Under the pieces are notes generated by a model. That model was not told where the DNA came from. It saw only the letters and a list, made by a program, of their open reading frames with translations, and searched no databases. Both the position numbers and the translations under genes were made by a program. Shown in pieces: positions 1 to 9,151 of a stretch of 64,000 bases of DNA. The stretch is from contig NZ_VLLG01000003.1 of NCBI RefSeq assembly GCF_007830125.1, positions 1,354,247 to 1,418,246 on the forward strand, given 5' to 3'. Origin of the DNA: Chitinophaga japonensis (GTDB taxonomy: Bacteria > Bacteroidota > Bacteroidia > Chitinophagales > Chitinophagaceae). Each line of letters starts with the position of its first letter. Positions within the stretch are counted from its first letter, which is position 1.

Positions 1-1386
1 ATTGGAGATGAAAACGGAAGGGAACCGGTCGCCCATCGGGTCCCTGTTGTCCCTAACAATGTTTACCCCTACTAACAGGGAGTTGGAGGCTTTGTTGCCA
101 AACAGGCTCTTTAATTCTGCAGTAGTGGCATTGGTGGTGGAAGTAAAGTCAATACCCTTGTTCGCAAAAGTAATGGTGTTGGCGCTGGACCTGCCGGGGC
201 TGATGCTGTGCCCCCGGGTGTAGTTATGACGGATCGTGAATTTATGGATGTCATTGATGTTCCAGTCCAGGCGGAGGAAGAACTTCTGGCCGGTCAGTTC
301 GCGGATGGTATTCTCATAGCCACCCGGGTCATAGCCCAGGCCGTTCAGCTTCTGCGTCAACTGTGCCAGCTCGTCGCGGCTGGCAGCCCTGGAACCACGG
401 TTAGTCGCATAGGTTTGGTAATCAAACGGCTGAGGTGTATTGTCGTTCTGTAATTCTACGTTAAAGAAGTAGAACAGCTTGTTCTTGATGATCGGTCCGC
501 CTATGCGCGCACCATATGTTTTAGAAGTAAAGTTGGCCAGCTTTTCCCTTTCCACTTTGGGATCGTCGGTCGGCGTTTTACCGGCCAGGTCCTGGTTGCG
601 GAAAAAGTAATACGCAGAACCTTCGATCTCGTTGGAACCGCGGCGGGTAACGGCGTTAATAGCGCCACCGGCAAAGCCGCCCTGCTTTACGTCAAAGGGA
701 GATACGTTAATATTGAACTGGTCGATGATATCGATACTGAAAGGAGAGATGCCGATCTGCCCGCCGTTGGCGCCATTTTCGGCCAGGCCGAAAACGTCGT
801 TCTGCACAGCGCCGTCCACGAAGATGGCGTTGTAACGGCTGTTGGTGCCGGCAATGGAGATCGCGTTGTTGCCGCTGCCGTCCTTGGTCAGTTTGGCTTG
901 CGGGGTCATACGCACAAAATCCGTATAGTTCCTGCCTACCGTGGGCATGTTGTCTATCTGCTGCCGGTTTACAATAGTCTGCGCCCCTTTGCGGTTGGGG
1001 TCAAAGATACCGCCCCGCTGGCCCACCACTTCAATTTCCTGGATGGTGCGGCCGGATTCCTGCAGGGTAGTATTTAACTTAAATGTCTGGCCCAAAGTCA
1101 GGAAAACGTTGTCCTGCTTGAATTCAGCGTAGCCGATGTAAGATACGGTCACGGTATAGGGGCCACCCACGTTCATGTTGGGCAGGCGGTAAAAGCCTTC
1201 CGCGTCGGTGGTGGTACCATATTTGGAACCGGAAGGGGTATGGACCGCTACCACGGTAGCTCCTGGCAATGCCTCGTTGTTGGGGCCGGTGATCTTACCG
1301 TTCATGCCGGAGGTCGTTACCTGGGCATAGGAGATAATTGCGCTCAACAGGAGGGAAACTGTAAGTAGAATTTTGTGAAATCCCAT
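1..1386 (-). CDS. TonB-dependent receptor, N-terminal part (runs off window)
   Basis: Open reading frame of 462 codons from an ATG at 1386 to the window edge, so the C-terminal beta-barrel is missing. It begins with a signal peptide (about 22 residues, ending SYAQ), followed by a carboxypeptidase-regulatory-like Ig fold (about residues 24-105, with GKITGPNNEALPGATV) and a TonB plug domain (about 115-225, with VEVVGQRGGIFD, NMPTVGRN and IFVDGAVQND). After that comes barrel sequence with RNQDLAGKTP. This is the Bacteroidota outer-membrane receptor family with an N-terminal regulatory extension and plug. The substrate cannot be told from this part. No SusD-like partner is visible because the downstream side lies outside the window. 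Confidence 0.88.
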   Translation of the reverse strand, partial: MGFHKILLTVSLLLSAIISYAQVTTSGMNGKITGPNNEALPGATVVAVHTPSGSKYGTTTDAEGFYRLPNMNVGGPYTVTVSYIGYAEFKQDNVFLTLGQTFKLNTTLQESGRTIQEIEVVGQRGGIFDPNRKGAQTIVNRQQIDNMPTVGRNYTDFVRMTPQAKLTKDGSGNNAISIAGTNSRYNAIFVDGAVQNDVFGLAENGANGGQIGISPFSIDIIDQFNINVSPFDVKQGGFAGGAINAVTRRGSNEIEGSAYYFFRNQDLAGKTPTDDPKVEREKLANFTSKTYGARIGGPIIKNKLFYFFNVELQNDNTPQPFDYQTYATNRGSRAASRDELAQLTQKLNGLGYDPGGYENTIRELTGQKFFLRLDWNINDIHKFTIRHNYTRGHSISPGRSSANTITFANKGIDFTSTTNATTAELKSLFGNKASNSLLVGVNIVRDNRDPMGDRFPSVFISN

Positions 1387-1799
1387 ATTAATTTGCAGTT
1401 TGATTTACCCCGCAAAATTGAGAAATAATCGGGTCAAAACTTTAACGTGGAATTAACAAATTGTTAAGGTGTGACGGTTTTCATCCAGATAGCCTGTCCT
1501 GCTGCCACCCGGTCTAACGGATGCCCCTCATTTTGCCGTTTTATTCAAAGAGTAAGGGAAGAAATTACAGTTTTTCAAATTGGTTTAAACGTAATATGTA
1601 AAAAATGGGGATAAATTGCTCTTTTTCGGCCTGTTTATTCGTTATAAGCATTAATTTTTCAGTGAAAAATGGATCGGCAACGCTAAAAGCAGGTTGATCC
1701 GTTCGGAGACCTCCCGGTACTGCTACCTCCCTTTCACCGTTACATCCTGCGCTAAATGTCCTAACTTTGCCCATTATTTCAACAGACTGATCTTTATAT
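1387..1799. other. Intergenic region between divergent genes
   Basis: About 410 bases without a convincing gene lie between the divergent TonB receptor and ribBA. The reading frames seen here are antisense extensions into ribBA. It must hold the promoters of both neighbours; a -7 box for ribBA is annotated separately. On the receptor side the minus strand has CAATTTTG close to the gene, one base off the TAnnTTTG consensus. I see no riboswitch (no FMN-riboswitch-like conserved core before ribBA) and no RNA gene. Confidence 0.5.
1762..1769 (+). promoter_or_regulatory. Candidate -7 promoter box of ribBA
   Basis: TAACTTTG matches the Bacteroidota -7 consensus TAnnTTTG and lies 30 bases before the ribBA ATG, which would give a short leader. 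No clear TTG -33 element is seen at the usual 19-23 base distance, so this rests on the -7 box alone. Confidence 0.35.
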
Positions 1800-3002
1800 A
1801 TGCTAGACAAAATTGAAGCTGCTATAGCCGACATTAAGAGCGGGAAACTGGTGATAGTAGTGGATGACGAAGACCGTGAGAACGAAGGGGATTTTGTGAC
1901 CGCTGCCCGCAACGTCACCCCGGAGATCATCAATTTCATGAGCCTTCACGGGCGCGGCCTGATATGCGCGCCTCTCTCTGAAGAGCGCTGCGAAGAGCTG
2001 GGACTGGAAATGATGGTGCGCGACAATACCGCCCTGCATCAGACTCCCTTTACCGTGAGCGTAGACCTGCTCGGACATGGCTGCACCACCGGCATCTCCG
2101 CGCACGACCGCGCCAAGACCGTGCAGGCGCTGATAGATCCGGCCACCCGGCCGGAATACCTGGGCAAACCCGGGCATATCTTCCCCCTGAAAGCAAAGAA
2201 AGGCGGTGTGCTGCGCCGCACCGGCCATACGGAAGCTACTATAGACCTGGCCCGGCTGGCCGGTTTTGAGCCTGCCGGCGTACTGGTGGAGATCATGAAC
2301 GAGGATGGCTCCATGGCCCGCCTGCCCCAGCTTCGCGAAATTGCCGCCCGCTTTGACCTGAAGCTGATCTCCATCAAAGACCTGATCGAATACCGCCTCC
2401 GTACCGAAACCCTGATAGAAGAAGAAGTAAGGGTGCAGATGCCTACCAAGTACGGCAATTTTGAACTGATCGCTTTCCGGCAGCTTAACTCCGGCGACAT
2501 GCACATGGCCCTCAAAAAAGGCGACTGGGAAAAAGATGAACCCGTACTGCTGCGCGTGCACTCCTCCTGCTTTACCGGCGACATCCTGCACTCCCTCCGC
2601 TGCGACTGCGGGGAGCAACTGCAGTCCGCCATGCAGATGGTGGAAAAGGAAGGTAAGGGGCTGATCCTGTACATGAACCAGGAAGGCCGCGGTATCGGGC
2701 TGCTCAACAAGCTGAAGGCCTACAAGCTGCAGGAAGAGGGAAGGGATACGGTAGAAGCCAACCTGGAGCTGGGCTTTAAAATGGATGAACGCGACTACGG
2801 CATCGGCGCGCAGATACTCCGCTACCTGAACATCGGGAAGATACGCCTCATGACCAACAATCCCCGCAAGCGTGCCGGCCTGGCCGGTTACGGCCTGGAG
2901 ATCGTGGAGAACGTACCGATCGAGATACATGCCAACCCTTACAACGAATTTTACCTCAGGACCAAACGGGATAAGCTGGGGCACGAGATTATGAAGAGCT
3001 AG
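1800..3002 (+). CDS. ribBA: Bifunctional DHBP synthase / GTP cyclohydrolase II
   Basis: 400 aa. It performs both entry reactions of riboflavin synthesis: ribulose 5-phosphate to 3,4-dihydroxy-2-butanone 4-phosphate, and GTP to the diaminopyrimidine precursor. The N-terminal half (1 to about 200) is RibB, with the acidic loop [11 protein letters not shown] at 22-32 and [13 protein letters not shown] at 143-155. The C-terminal half (about 207-395) is RibA, with zinc cysteines C257, C268 and C270 ([14 protein letters not shown]) and the GTP-binding segment [16 protein letters not shown]. Length and domain order are normal for RibBA and no key residue is missing. The gene stands alone, and its stop is immediately followed by TTTGGRA-type repeats shared with the end of the converging gene. 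Confidence 0.97.
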   Translation: MLDKIEAAIADIKSGKLVIVVDDEDRENEGDFVTAARNVTPEIINFMSLHGRGLICAPLSEERCEELGLEMMVRDNTALHQTPFTVSVDLLGHGCTTGISAHDRAKTVQALIDPATRPEYLGKPGHIFPLKAKKGGVLRRTGHTEATIDLARLAGFEPAGVLVEIMNEDGSMARLPQLREIAARFDLKLISIKDLIEYRLRTETLIEEEVRVQMPTKYGNFELIAFRQLNSGDMHMALKKGDWEKDEPVLLRVHSSCFTGDILHSLRCDCGEQLQSAMQMVEKEGKGLILYMNQEGRGIGLLNKLKAYKLQEEGRDTVEANLELGFKMDERDYGIGAQILRYLNIGKIRLMTNNPRKRAGLAGYGLEIVENVPIEIHANPYNEFYLRTKRDKLGHEIMKS

Positions 3003-3006
3003 GATG

Positions 3007-3146
3007 GGAAATTCCAAATACCAAATCCCAAATTCCAAATTCCAAACAGTGCTGCAAAGCTGCTCAATAAAATGACAGCTTCAGTTATTACGGAGCGTCT
3101 GAAGTTATTTTGGGCTTGGGGATTTGGTATTTGGAATTTGGGATTC
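3007..3146. repeat. Inverted pair of TTTGGRA heptamer repeats between convergent genes
   Basis: The left arm (about 3007-3047) is a run of TTCCAAA/TCCCAAA heptamers. The right arm (about 3118-3146) is the inverse (GGATTTGGTATTTGGAATTT). About 70 bases separate them. The arms can pair into a long stem and could act as a bidirectional transcription terminator between ribBA and the converging TamB-like gene. The last codons of the TamB-like gene lie inside the right arm. The same heptamers recur at 7933-8061. Confidence 0.75.
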
Positions 3147-6100
3147 CCCGGTCTCCTCCTGCCGTATGGCCTCTGTACGCCGCAGGGAATCCAGCAGCCG
3201 GCGGGAGGGGCGCCTGGACTCGAACAGCTCCCGCAGCCGGTTGTACTCGCGTACATAAGAGATGCCCAGGCCCGCTTTATTGCGGTTCACGAGGTTATAC
3301 ACGTCATAGTCTGTTTTACTGAAAGCATTTATGCGCACGCGCCCGTCGGGCGTCAGCAGGTATTCCACGCGGAAGTCGCCCGCAAAACGGTTAGAGTTGG
3401 CACTGGTGGCGGTTCTGCCCCAGTCATAGTCTCCACCTACGTATATCCGTATCCGGTTATTCAGCAGGTTGCCGGTAATGCCGGCGCTTAGCTGGTTGCG
3501 GTCCACGTTGTCATCATTCAGGCCGCCGATGTTATAGGCCCGGTAGTTCAGGTTGATACCGATGCCGCTGTTCTTCAGGATGGCGCCGGTAATATTGTTG
3601 AGAATGGCGGCCGCCTGTGCGGACAGTGCCTGCCCCACGCTGTTCTTGCCCACAATGCCTGCGCCGCCGGTGGCCGTATTATCGTCCGGTATGAACTGGT
3701 TGAACAGCAGCAGCCCGTACATCTGCAGCAGGGCCTTGTTCTGGTCCTGGTTGATCTCGCGTATCCTGGCCGCCACGCCGCTCTCATAGGAGAGGGAGCC
3801 TACGTCCGGCAACTGTATCTCGTAGGAAATATCCGGCTTCATCATTTCCCCACGCAGGTTGATCACTACGTCCACGCGTTCCTGGCGGGTGGCCAGCTTG
3901 TCGTTGGCAACGGAGCCTGCCTGTCCTACCAGGTTGTACAGGCTCACTTTCGGCACGCTGTATTTGGCCGTAATGTTCATCCTGGCTTCCCGGGGATCGC
4001 CGTTCCAGGCAATGGTGCTATTCTTGGTAATATCGAACTTCCAACTGGTAAGGCGCTGGAAGGTGAAGTTATAGGAACCGTTGTTGATCTCGTAGTCGCC
4101 GAACATGGTGAAATCGCCTTCCGTGTTCACGTTGATCTGCAGGTTGCCGTTGCCATTGGCGGAGATCACGTCGCCGGTGGTGGCGTCCAGTATCACGTCT
4201 ATCTGCGCCTCCGGGTTGGCGGCAATGTCCAGCCGTATATTCAGCTTCACATCGTCTTTCTTTTTCTTCTTTACCGGCTCCAGCTCGGTGCCGTAGGTCT
4301 TGAAGGTAATGTAGTCGTACTTGCCGATGTTCTTGCTGTCGGACATGGGCAGGTAAAAATGCGTGCCGTCCACGGGCCGGGCCAGTATATGCAGTTGCAT
4401 GTCATTCAGCGGGCCGGAAAAGTACACCCGGCCATTGGCGATCACGTCGCCGTAGAACAGGTCGCTGTCTTCCGCGGAAGTGTTCATGAACATAAAGCGC
4501 CGGCCGGTCACGTCAAAGTCGAAATTCAGCTTGCTGAAGTGATCGTGCGAGATATAGCCGCTGGCACTGGCTCTGTTGTTGAACTTGTCGATAATACTGA
4601 AGTTGCCGAACTCTATCAGGTTGTCATCCACGTTGATGTTCAGCCGGGGTATCTTGTAATAGGTGCCCAGGTACAGCACTTTGATACCTACCGTATCCAG
4701 TTGCACCTTGCCGGTAATGGAAGGCTGTGCGGTGGTGCCGCCTACGGTCAGCTTACCGGTGGCCAGGCCGGAAATGTCGGTCACATAGTCGCCCAGGTAC
4801 CGGTTCAGCGGATCGATGGAAGTACCATTAAGGTCCACCGTGGCGGATAGCTTGTTATGCTCCCCGGTCAACCCTGCCGTGCCGTCGATGAAAAAGCTCC
4901 GGCCATCGTTCTCGGAGGTAATGGTAAAGCGGGCTTCGCCGGTTTGCTGGCGGAATCCGCCTTTCAGCGTTACCAGGCCCAGGGAATCGTTGTTCAGGCG
5001 CAGACCGGTGGCGGTAATGTCCGCATCAATGTCCAGGTTCTGTGTAGGGTCCGATATATTGATGCTGCCGTTGGCAAAACCTTCTATGGGCATGGTGACC
5101 AGTTGCGAAGGGATCACATCCGCCAGGTTCAGGTTCCGGAGCGTGATCATGAAACGTGATTCGTCCGGGTTGAACTCGTTGGTCTCCACGGTAATGCTCT
5201 GGTCGTTCCGGGTTACACGCAGGTTGCTGATGGTGAGGAAATGCTTGCTCCAGTAGATCTCGTTGCCCGGCGTCATGTTCCACTGGCGGTCGTTCACGGT
5301 AAAGGCGCTGTTCAGGAAGTTGATCTTCACGCCTTCGTTCACCGTGATCACCCGTGCGTAAAAGCCGTCCAGGTCATTGCTGTCCCGGGCCTGCATGTCC
5401 ATTTTTATAAAAGAGGTATCGTGGCTGGAATTGGCCAGTATCAGCGGGTATTGCATCAGCACCTGGTCGCCGGAAGATACGCGGCCCATGCTGGTGCTGA
5501 CGTCTATCTTGTTAAAATTCCCCTTGCTTTTGAGCTCAAGATCTTCCACGGTATAGCCTTGGTAGGCGGCCCGGGGCACCAGGGCGTTCAGGGAGATATC
5601 GCCTTGTATAGTGTTCAGCGAGCCGTTGATACGGGTCTGGTCAAAACCGGATACCTGGTCGGTAAAGGCGCGTATCAGCTTGTCCACCTGCCCGAACTGG
5701 AAGTCGAAGGTAAAGTCCTCGCGGATATTGGCGGGCGGCACGTAGGTAAAGAAGCTGGGATAATACTTGTTGAGGAAAAGCCGGAAAGCGTCCGGCAGCT
5801 CCAGGAAGCTGTAGGTGCCTTTTACGTACCCGCTGATCTCGCTGCCGGTAATGGCCAGCACCTTGGTGTTGTTCATCAGGTCTGTGCTGATGTGCAGGGA
5901 GTCAAAGTCCACGCGGCTCTGGTTCTTGTATAATGAAATGTCGTATATGCGTGCCGTGCCGTCAAAATTATCGATGTTGCTGCCGGCAAAGTTCAGGTCC
6001 AGCCGGGTTTGCAGGGTAATGGAGTCGGTGGTGAGCCGCAGCGCTTTCAGGTGGCTGCGGCGGATCTCGGAATTGAACCGGAACACCGGCACGTCCTGGT

Positions 6101-7976
6101 TAAAGTCGATGGTGCCGGCAAAGTCCATGTCCAGGTTGGGGTCATTCACCGTAAGGAAGCCGTTGAAGAACTTGCGGTTCATCTCGCCCTGCGTTTTAAT
6201 GTTGGTATACACGTAATCGTACAGGGATATCTGCTGCACATCCGCATCCACGGTGGCTTTCAGCGTTCTGATGTTAAAGCCTTCGCCATTCAGCCTGGCG
6301 CTGAGGGAAACGGTGGAAAGCCGGTTCACGTTCAGCAGGGCGCCCAGGTCAAAATTGCTGGTGGTCAGGCTGCCGGAGTATACCGGCACATCGCGGCTGG
6401 TCTTGAAGTTCAGGTCGGAGTTTACATTCCCCAGGTTGGTATTGAACTTGCCGTAGGCCACAAAGTCGTTCACAAAGCCGGTAAAGCTGCCCTGGAAGCG
6501 GATGGCGGAGAGACGGTCCATTTGTAGCGGCTGTACCTGCCCTACGGCGGGGAAAATGCTCTGCACATCCTGGCCGTTGGTGACCAGTTCGTCGGCCTGG
6601 AAATCAATAAAGGTCTCGTCAATATCCGGTAGCCCGCGCATACGGAGGCGGCCTTTGAGGCTGGTGGTATTGCCGGCTTGCAGGCTGATGCTGTCCGCAT
6701 CCAGGTTGCTGACGGGGCCTTCCACCACGCCATTTAATGCGATCTCCTTTTTCCAGGTGGAAAGGGGAGGGGCAAAATAGGCAATATCATCGGAAGAGAG
6801 GGTGCTGTTAATGAACCGCGCTTTCATAAATACCAGGTCCACGTAATCGCTCATGTCGCTCAGGTCCGTATACTGCATGGTGTAGTAATCGCGGAGCCGG
6901 CTCCGGTTGGTGACCAGGTCCATCTGGGAGAACTCCATCTCCACGGGCGACATTTTGAAGCGGGCGGTCAGTTTTTTTACCTCGAAGCCGCTCCGCTCCC
7001 TGGCGTCCAGGGTCAGGTCGCCGATGATGCTGTCCTTCACGAGGCTGGTATTGCTCAGGGTCAGGTCAATGCTGCTGAAGCGGATGTGGTTGGGGGCAAA
7101 ATATCCCTTCACAATGTGGGAGGAGTCCTCCAGGTTATCCACCCCCAGCAGGCCGTTCCGGATGGTGAGCTCTTTTACCAGCAGCTTCCAGTTGCTGCTG
7201 TTCCAGCGCAGGCGGCCGGTGCTGTCCACTGCGGGAACGGTGGTATGCACGGAGGGCCTGCGGTGCCGCAGGGGGGAGGAGGGGTAACGGGAAATGATAA
7301 ACGAAGGCTGGTCCAGCAGCAACTCCTGTATGTCTACATTATGTTTTTCCAGGTCCAGGTTCTTGGCGTCCAGGTAGATGCGCCTGGCGGCAACGCGCAT
7401 GTCCTCGCCCACCCAGGCGTCTATCTTGTTGATATGTACATCGCGCAGGTCTATTTTTCGGAGGTCCAGGGAGATGCCCTTTTGGGAGGCTGGCCGGCTG
7501 CTGGTGTCGGGAGGGGAGCCGAAGGCGTCTATGATAAACTGGTAGTTCCACAGGGAGTCGGTAGGGCGCCGCGCCAGGTTGACCTCCGCATCTTCCAGCC
7601 CGATGAATTTGAGCACGGGCTTGTCCTGGAAAAAGAACCAGTCTGTGATGCGCACCTGCAGGGCGCCTGCATACAGCAAGGTGTCCTGGTGGCGGTCCTC
7701 GATGTAGGTGCCTTCCAGCCTTGCACTGTTGAACAGGCGCAGGCTTACACCTTTGATCTCCACACGGGTGTTGAGCTGCGCGGACAAACGACGGGCCGCT
7801 TCCTGTACCAGCCAGTTCTGCACAGCGGGGATGTTCACCAATATGCCTGTCAATATAATAATGCCCAGCAAGGAAAGCAGGACAATGGATAATATTTTAC
7901 GTATTTTTCTCAGCCGATCTGCATTTATCCGACAAAAATAGGAAATTCCAAATCCCAAATCCCAAGATTGGCACAT
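3105..7976 (-). CDS. TamB-like translocation/assembly module protein
   Basis: 1623 aa. One N-terminal membrane anchor (around residues 25-48, KILSIVLLSLLGIIILTG) is followed by a very long beta-rich periplasmic body and a C-terminal DUF490/TamB domain (about the last 400 residues). TamB/AsmA-type proteins span the periplasm as a lipid-conducting groove and act in outer-membrane lipid transport or protein assembly; that role is family knowledge. The first about 15 codons and the last about 12 codons lie in TTTGGRA repeat sequence, so both ends of the protein are partly repeat-encoded. No other ATG lies near the anchor; a TTG at codon 7 is the only nearby alternative start. No adjacent TamA/BamA gene is seen. 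Confidence 0.85.
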   Translation of the reverse strand: MCQSWDLGFGISYFCRINADRLRKIRKILSIVLLSLLGIIILTGILVNIPAVQNWLVQEAARRLSAQLNTRVEIKGVSLRLFNSARLEGTYIEDRHQDTLLYAGALQVRITDWFFFQDKPVLKFIGLEDAEVNLARRPTDSLWNYQFIIDAFGSPPDTSSRPASQKGISLDLRKIDLRDVHINKIDAWVGEDMRVAARRIYLDAKNLDLEKHNVDIQELLLDQPSFIISRYPSSPLRHRRPSVHTTVPAVDSTGRLRWNSSNWKLLVKELTIRNGLLGVDNLEDSSHIVKGYFAPNHIRFSSIDLTLSNTSLVKDSIIGDLTLDARERSGFEVKKLTARFKMSPVEMEFSQMDLVTNRSRLRDYYTMQYTDLSDMSDYVDLVFMKARFINSTLSSDDIAYFAPPLSTWKKEIALNGVVEGPVSNLDADSISLQAGNTTSLKGRLRMRGLPDIDETFIDFQADELVTNGQDVQSIFPAVGQVQPLQMDRLSAIRFQGSFTGFVNDFVAYGKFNTNLGNVNSDLNFKTSRDVPVYSGSLTTSNFDLGALLNVNRLSTVSLSARLNGEGFNIRTLKATVDADVQQISLYDYVYTNIKTQGEMNRKFFNGFLTVNDPNLDMDFAGTIDFNQDVPVFRFNSEIRRSHLKALRLTTDSITLQTRLDLNFAGSNIDNFDGTARIYDISLYKNQSRVDFDSLHISTDLMNNTKVLAITGSEISGYVKGTYSFLELPDAFRLFLNKYYPSFFTYVPPANIREDFTFDFQFGQVDKLIRAFTDQVSGFDQTRINGSLNTIQGDISLNALVPRAAYQGYTVEDLELKSKGNFNKIDVSTSMGRVSSGDQVLMQYPLILANSSHDTSFIKMDMQARDSNDLDGFYARVITVNEGVKINFLNSAFTVNDRQWNMTPGNEIYWSKHFLTISNLRVTRNDQSITVETNEFNPDESRFMITLRNLNLADVIPSQLVTMPIEGFANGSINISDPTQNLDIDADITATGLRLNNDSLGLVTLKGGFRQQTGEARFTITSENDGRSFFIDGTAGLTGEHNKLSATVDLNGTSIDPLNRYLGDYVTDISGLATGKLTVGGTTAQPSITGKVQLDTVGIKVLYLGTYYKIPRLNINVDDNLIEFGNFSIIDKFNNRASASGYISHDHFSKLNFDFDVTGRRFMFMNTSAEDSDLFYGDVIANGRVYFSGPLNDMQLHILARPVDGTHFYLPMSDSKNIGKYDYITFKTYGTELEPVKKKKKDDVKLNIRLDIAANPEAQIDVILDATTGDVISANGNGNLQINVNTEGDFTMFGDYEINNGSYNFTFQRLTSWKFDITKNSTIAWNGDPREARMNITAKYSVPKVSLYNLVGQAGSVANDKLATRQERVDVVINLRGEMMKPDISYEIQLPDVGSLSYESGVAARIREINQDQNKALLQMYGLLLFNQFIPDDNTATGGAGIVGKNSVGQALSAQAAAILNNITGAILKNSGIGINLNYRAYNIGGLNDDNVDRNQLSAGITGNLLNNRIRIYVGGDYDWGRTATSANSNRFAGDFRVEYLLTPDGRVRINAFSKTDYDVYNLVNRNKAGLGISYVREYNRLRELFESRRPSRRLLDSLRRTEAIRQEETGESQIPNTKSPSPK

Positions 7977-8061
7977 CCCACTTAAACTATTGGTAAACTG
8001 CTTTTATGCAGGCGCTTGTTCACCAGTTTGGAATTTGGGATTTGGAATTTCCTATTTTTAT
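7933..8061. repeat. Inverted TTTGGRA repeat pair between divergent genes
   Basis: Two nearly perfect inverted arms of about 28 bases (about 7934-7964 and 8031-8061) share the core GGGATTTGGAATTTCCTATT. About 65 bases separate them. The arms occupy the start regions of both divergent genes, so both reading frames, read outward, begin with the same repeat-encoded peptide (LGFGISYF). On the minus strand the arm ends in TATTTTTG, which also matches the TAnnTTTG -7 consensus. Confidence 0.75.
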
Positions 8062-8064
8062 AGC

Positions 8065-9150
8065 ATGATAGCTACTTTAATCACCACAAGCATACTCATG
8101 ATGGCAGGCCTCAATACTGCTGGTATACCCCGCACCTGTTCTGAAGGGGGCCGCCGCTGTTTGGAATCCGCCCAAGAGGGACAGCGGTACGTGATGGCGA
8201 TACACGGCGGCGCCGGCACCATCCTGAAATCGAATATGACGGCGGGAAAGGAACAGGCCTACAGGGCTGTGCTGGAGCAGGCTTTGCAAACCGGCTATGC
8301 CATATTAAAAAAGGGCGGCAGCAGCCTGGATGCGGTGGAGGCCACCGTGCGCGTTATGGAGAACTCGCCCCTGTTCAATGCCGGGAAGGGCGCGGTGTTC
8401 ACCAATGAAGGACGGAACGAGATGGACGCGTCCATCATGAGCGGCTCCAACCTGGCTGCCGGCGCTGTGGCGGGCGTAACAGTGATCAAAAACCCCATCA
8501 GCGCTGCCCGCGCCGTGATGGAAAAGTCGCAGCACGTGATGATGGCCGGCGCCGGCGCGGAAAAGTTTGCAAAGGAAGCCGGGCTGGAGATCGTAGATCC
8601 TTCCTATTTCCGCACGGAGGACCGCTGGAAGGCGCTGCAACGCGTAAAAGCCGCCGACCCGGACAAAGCCCGCCTGGACCATGACTCCACCCTGCCCAAA
8701 ACCAGCGGGATACCGGGCGGCGCCCACAGGGATGACAAATTCGGTACCGTAGGGGCGGTGGCGCTGGATCAGCAGGGCAACCTGGCGGCGGCTACCTCTA
8801 CCGGTGGTATGACCAATAAGAAATTCGGGCGTATCGGCGATTCCCCCATCATCGGGGCCGGCACCTACGCCAATAACGCCACTTGCGCCGTTTCCTGCAC
8901 CGGCTGGGGAGAATACTTTATCCGCCTGTGTGTAGCCAAGTCCGTTAGCGACCTCATGGAATACAGGGGATGGTCCCTGCAGCAGGCCGCTGCTGAGCTG
9001 ATCCTGGAAAAAGTGCCGGCGCTGGGCGGTGACGGAGGGCTGATTGCGATTGACAAGGATGGGAACATTGCCATGCCTTTCAGTACGGCCGGCATGTACC
9101 GGGGCAGCGTAACGGAAGATGGTAAGATAACGGTGGAGATCTATAAATAA
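8065..9150 (+). CDS. iaaA: Isoaspartyl peptidase / L-asparaginase (Ntn hydrolase)
   Basis: 361 aa from the ATG at 8065. It is a plant-type asparaginase that cleaves isoaspartyl dipeptides and asparagine. It matures by autocleavage before a catalytic threonine, here T228 in FGTVGAVALD. Other family marks are the N-terminal IHGGAGTI and the loops STGGMTNKKFGRIGDSP and GAGTYANN. The frame is open upstream to an ATG at 7990, but those 25 codons run through the inverted repeat, so I place the start at 8065. The first about 20 residues are hydrophobic and may be an export signal. It converges on the next gene with one base between the stops. Confidence 0.9.
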   Translation: MIATLITTSILMMAGLNTAGIPRTCSEGGRRCLESAQEGQRYVMAIHGGAGTILKSNMTAGKEQAYRAVLEQALQTGYAILKKGGSSLDAVEATVRVMENSPLFNAGKGAVFTNEGRNEMDASIMSGSNLAAGAVAGVTVIKNPISAARAVMEKSQHVMMAGAGAEKFAKEAGLEIVDPSYFRTEDRWKALQRVKAADPDKARLDHDSTLPKTSGIPGGAHRDDKFGTVGAVALDQQGNLAAATSTGGMTNKKFGRIGDSPIIGAGTYANNATCAVSCTGWGEYFIRLCVAKSVSDLMEYRGWSLQQAAAELILEKVPALGGDGGLIAIDKDGNIAMPFSTAGMYRGSVTEDGKITVEIYK

Positions 9151-9151
9151 G

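Noticed and set aside
1387-1799. FMN riboswitch upstream of ribBA
   Set aside because: I could not find the conserved core or paired helices; only a -7 box close to the start is seen.
1803-3038. 411-codon open frame antisense to ribBA
   Set aside because: It is the mirror of a certain gene in GC-rich codons; its translation is His/Gln/Val-rich without any domain.
2999-3256. 85-codon frame through the TTTGGRA repeats
   Set aside because: Translation repeats FGIWNLG; it is repeat sequence read as protein.
7990-8064. Upstream ATG start for the asparaginase
   Set aside because: The extra 25 codons lie in the inverted repeat; the ATG at 8065 fits the N-terminus better.
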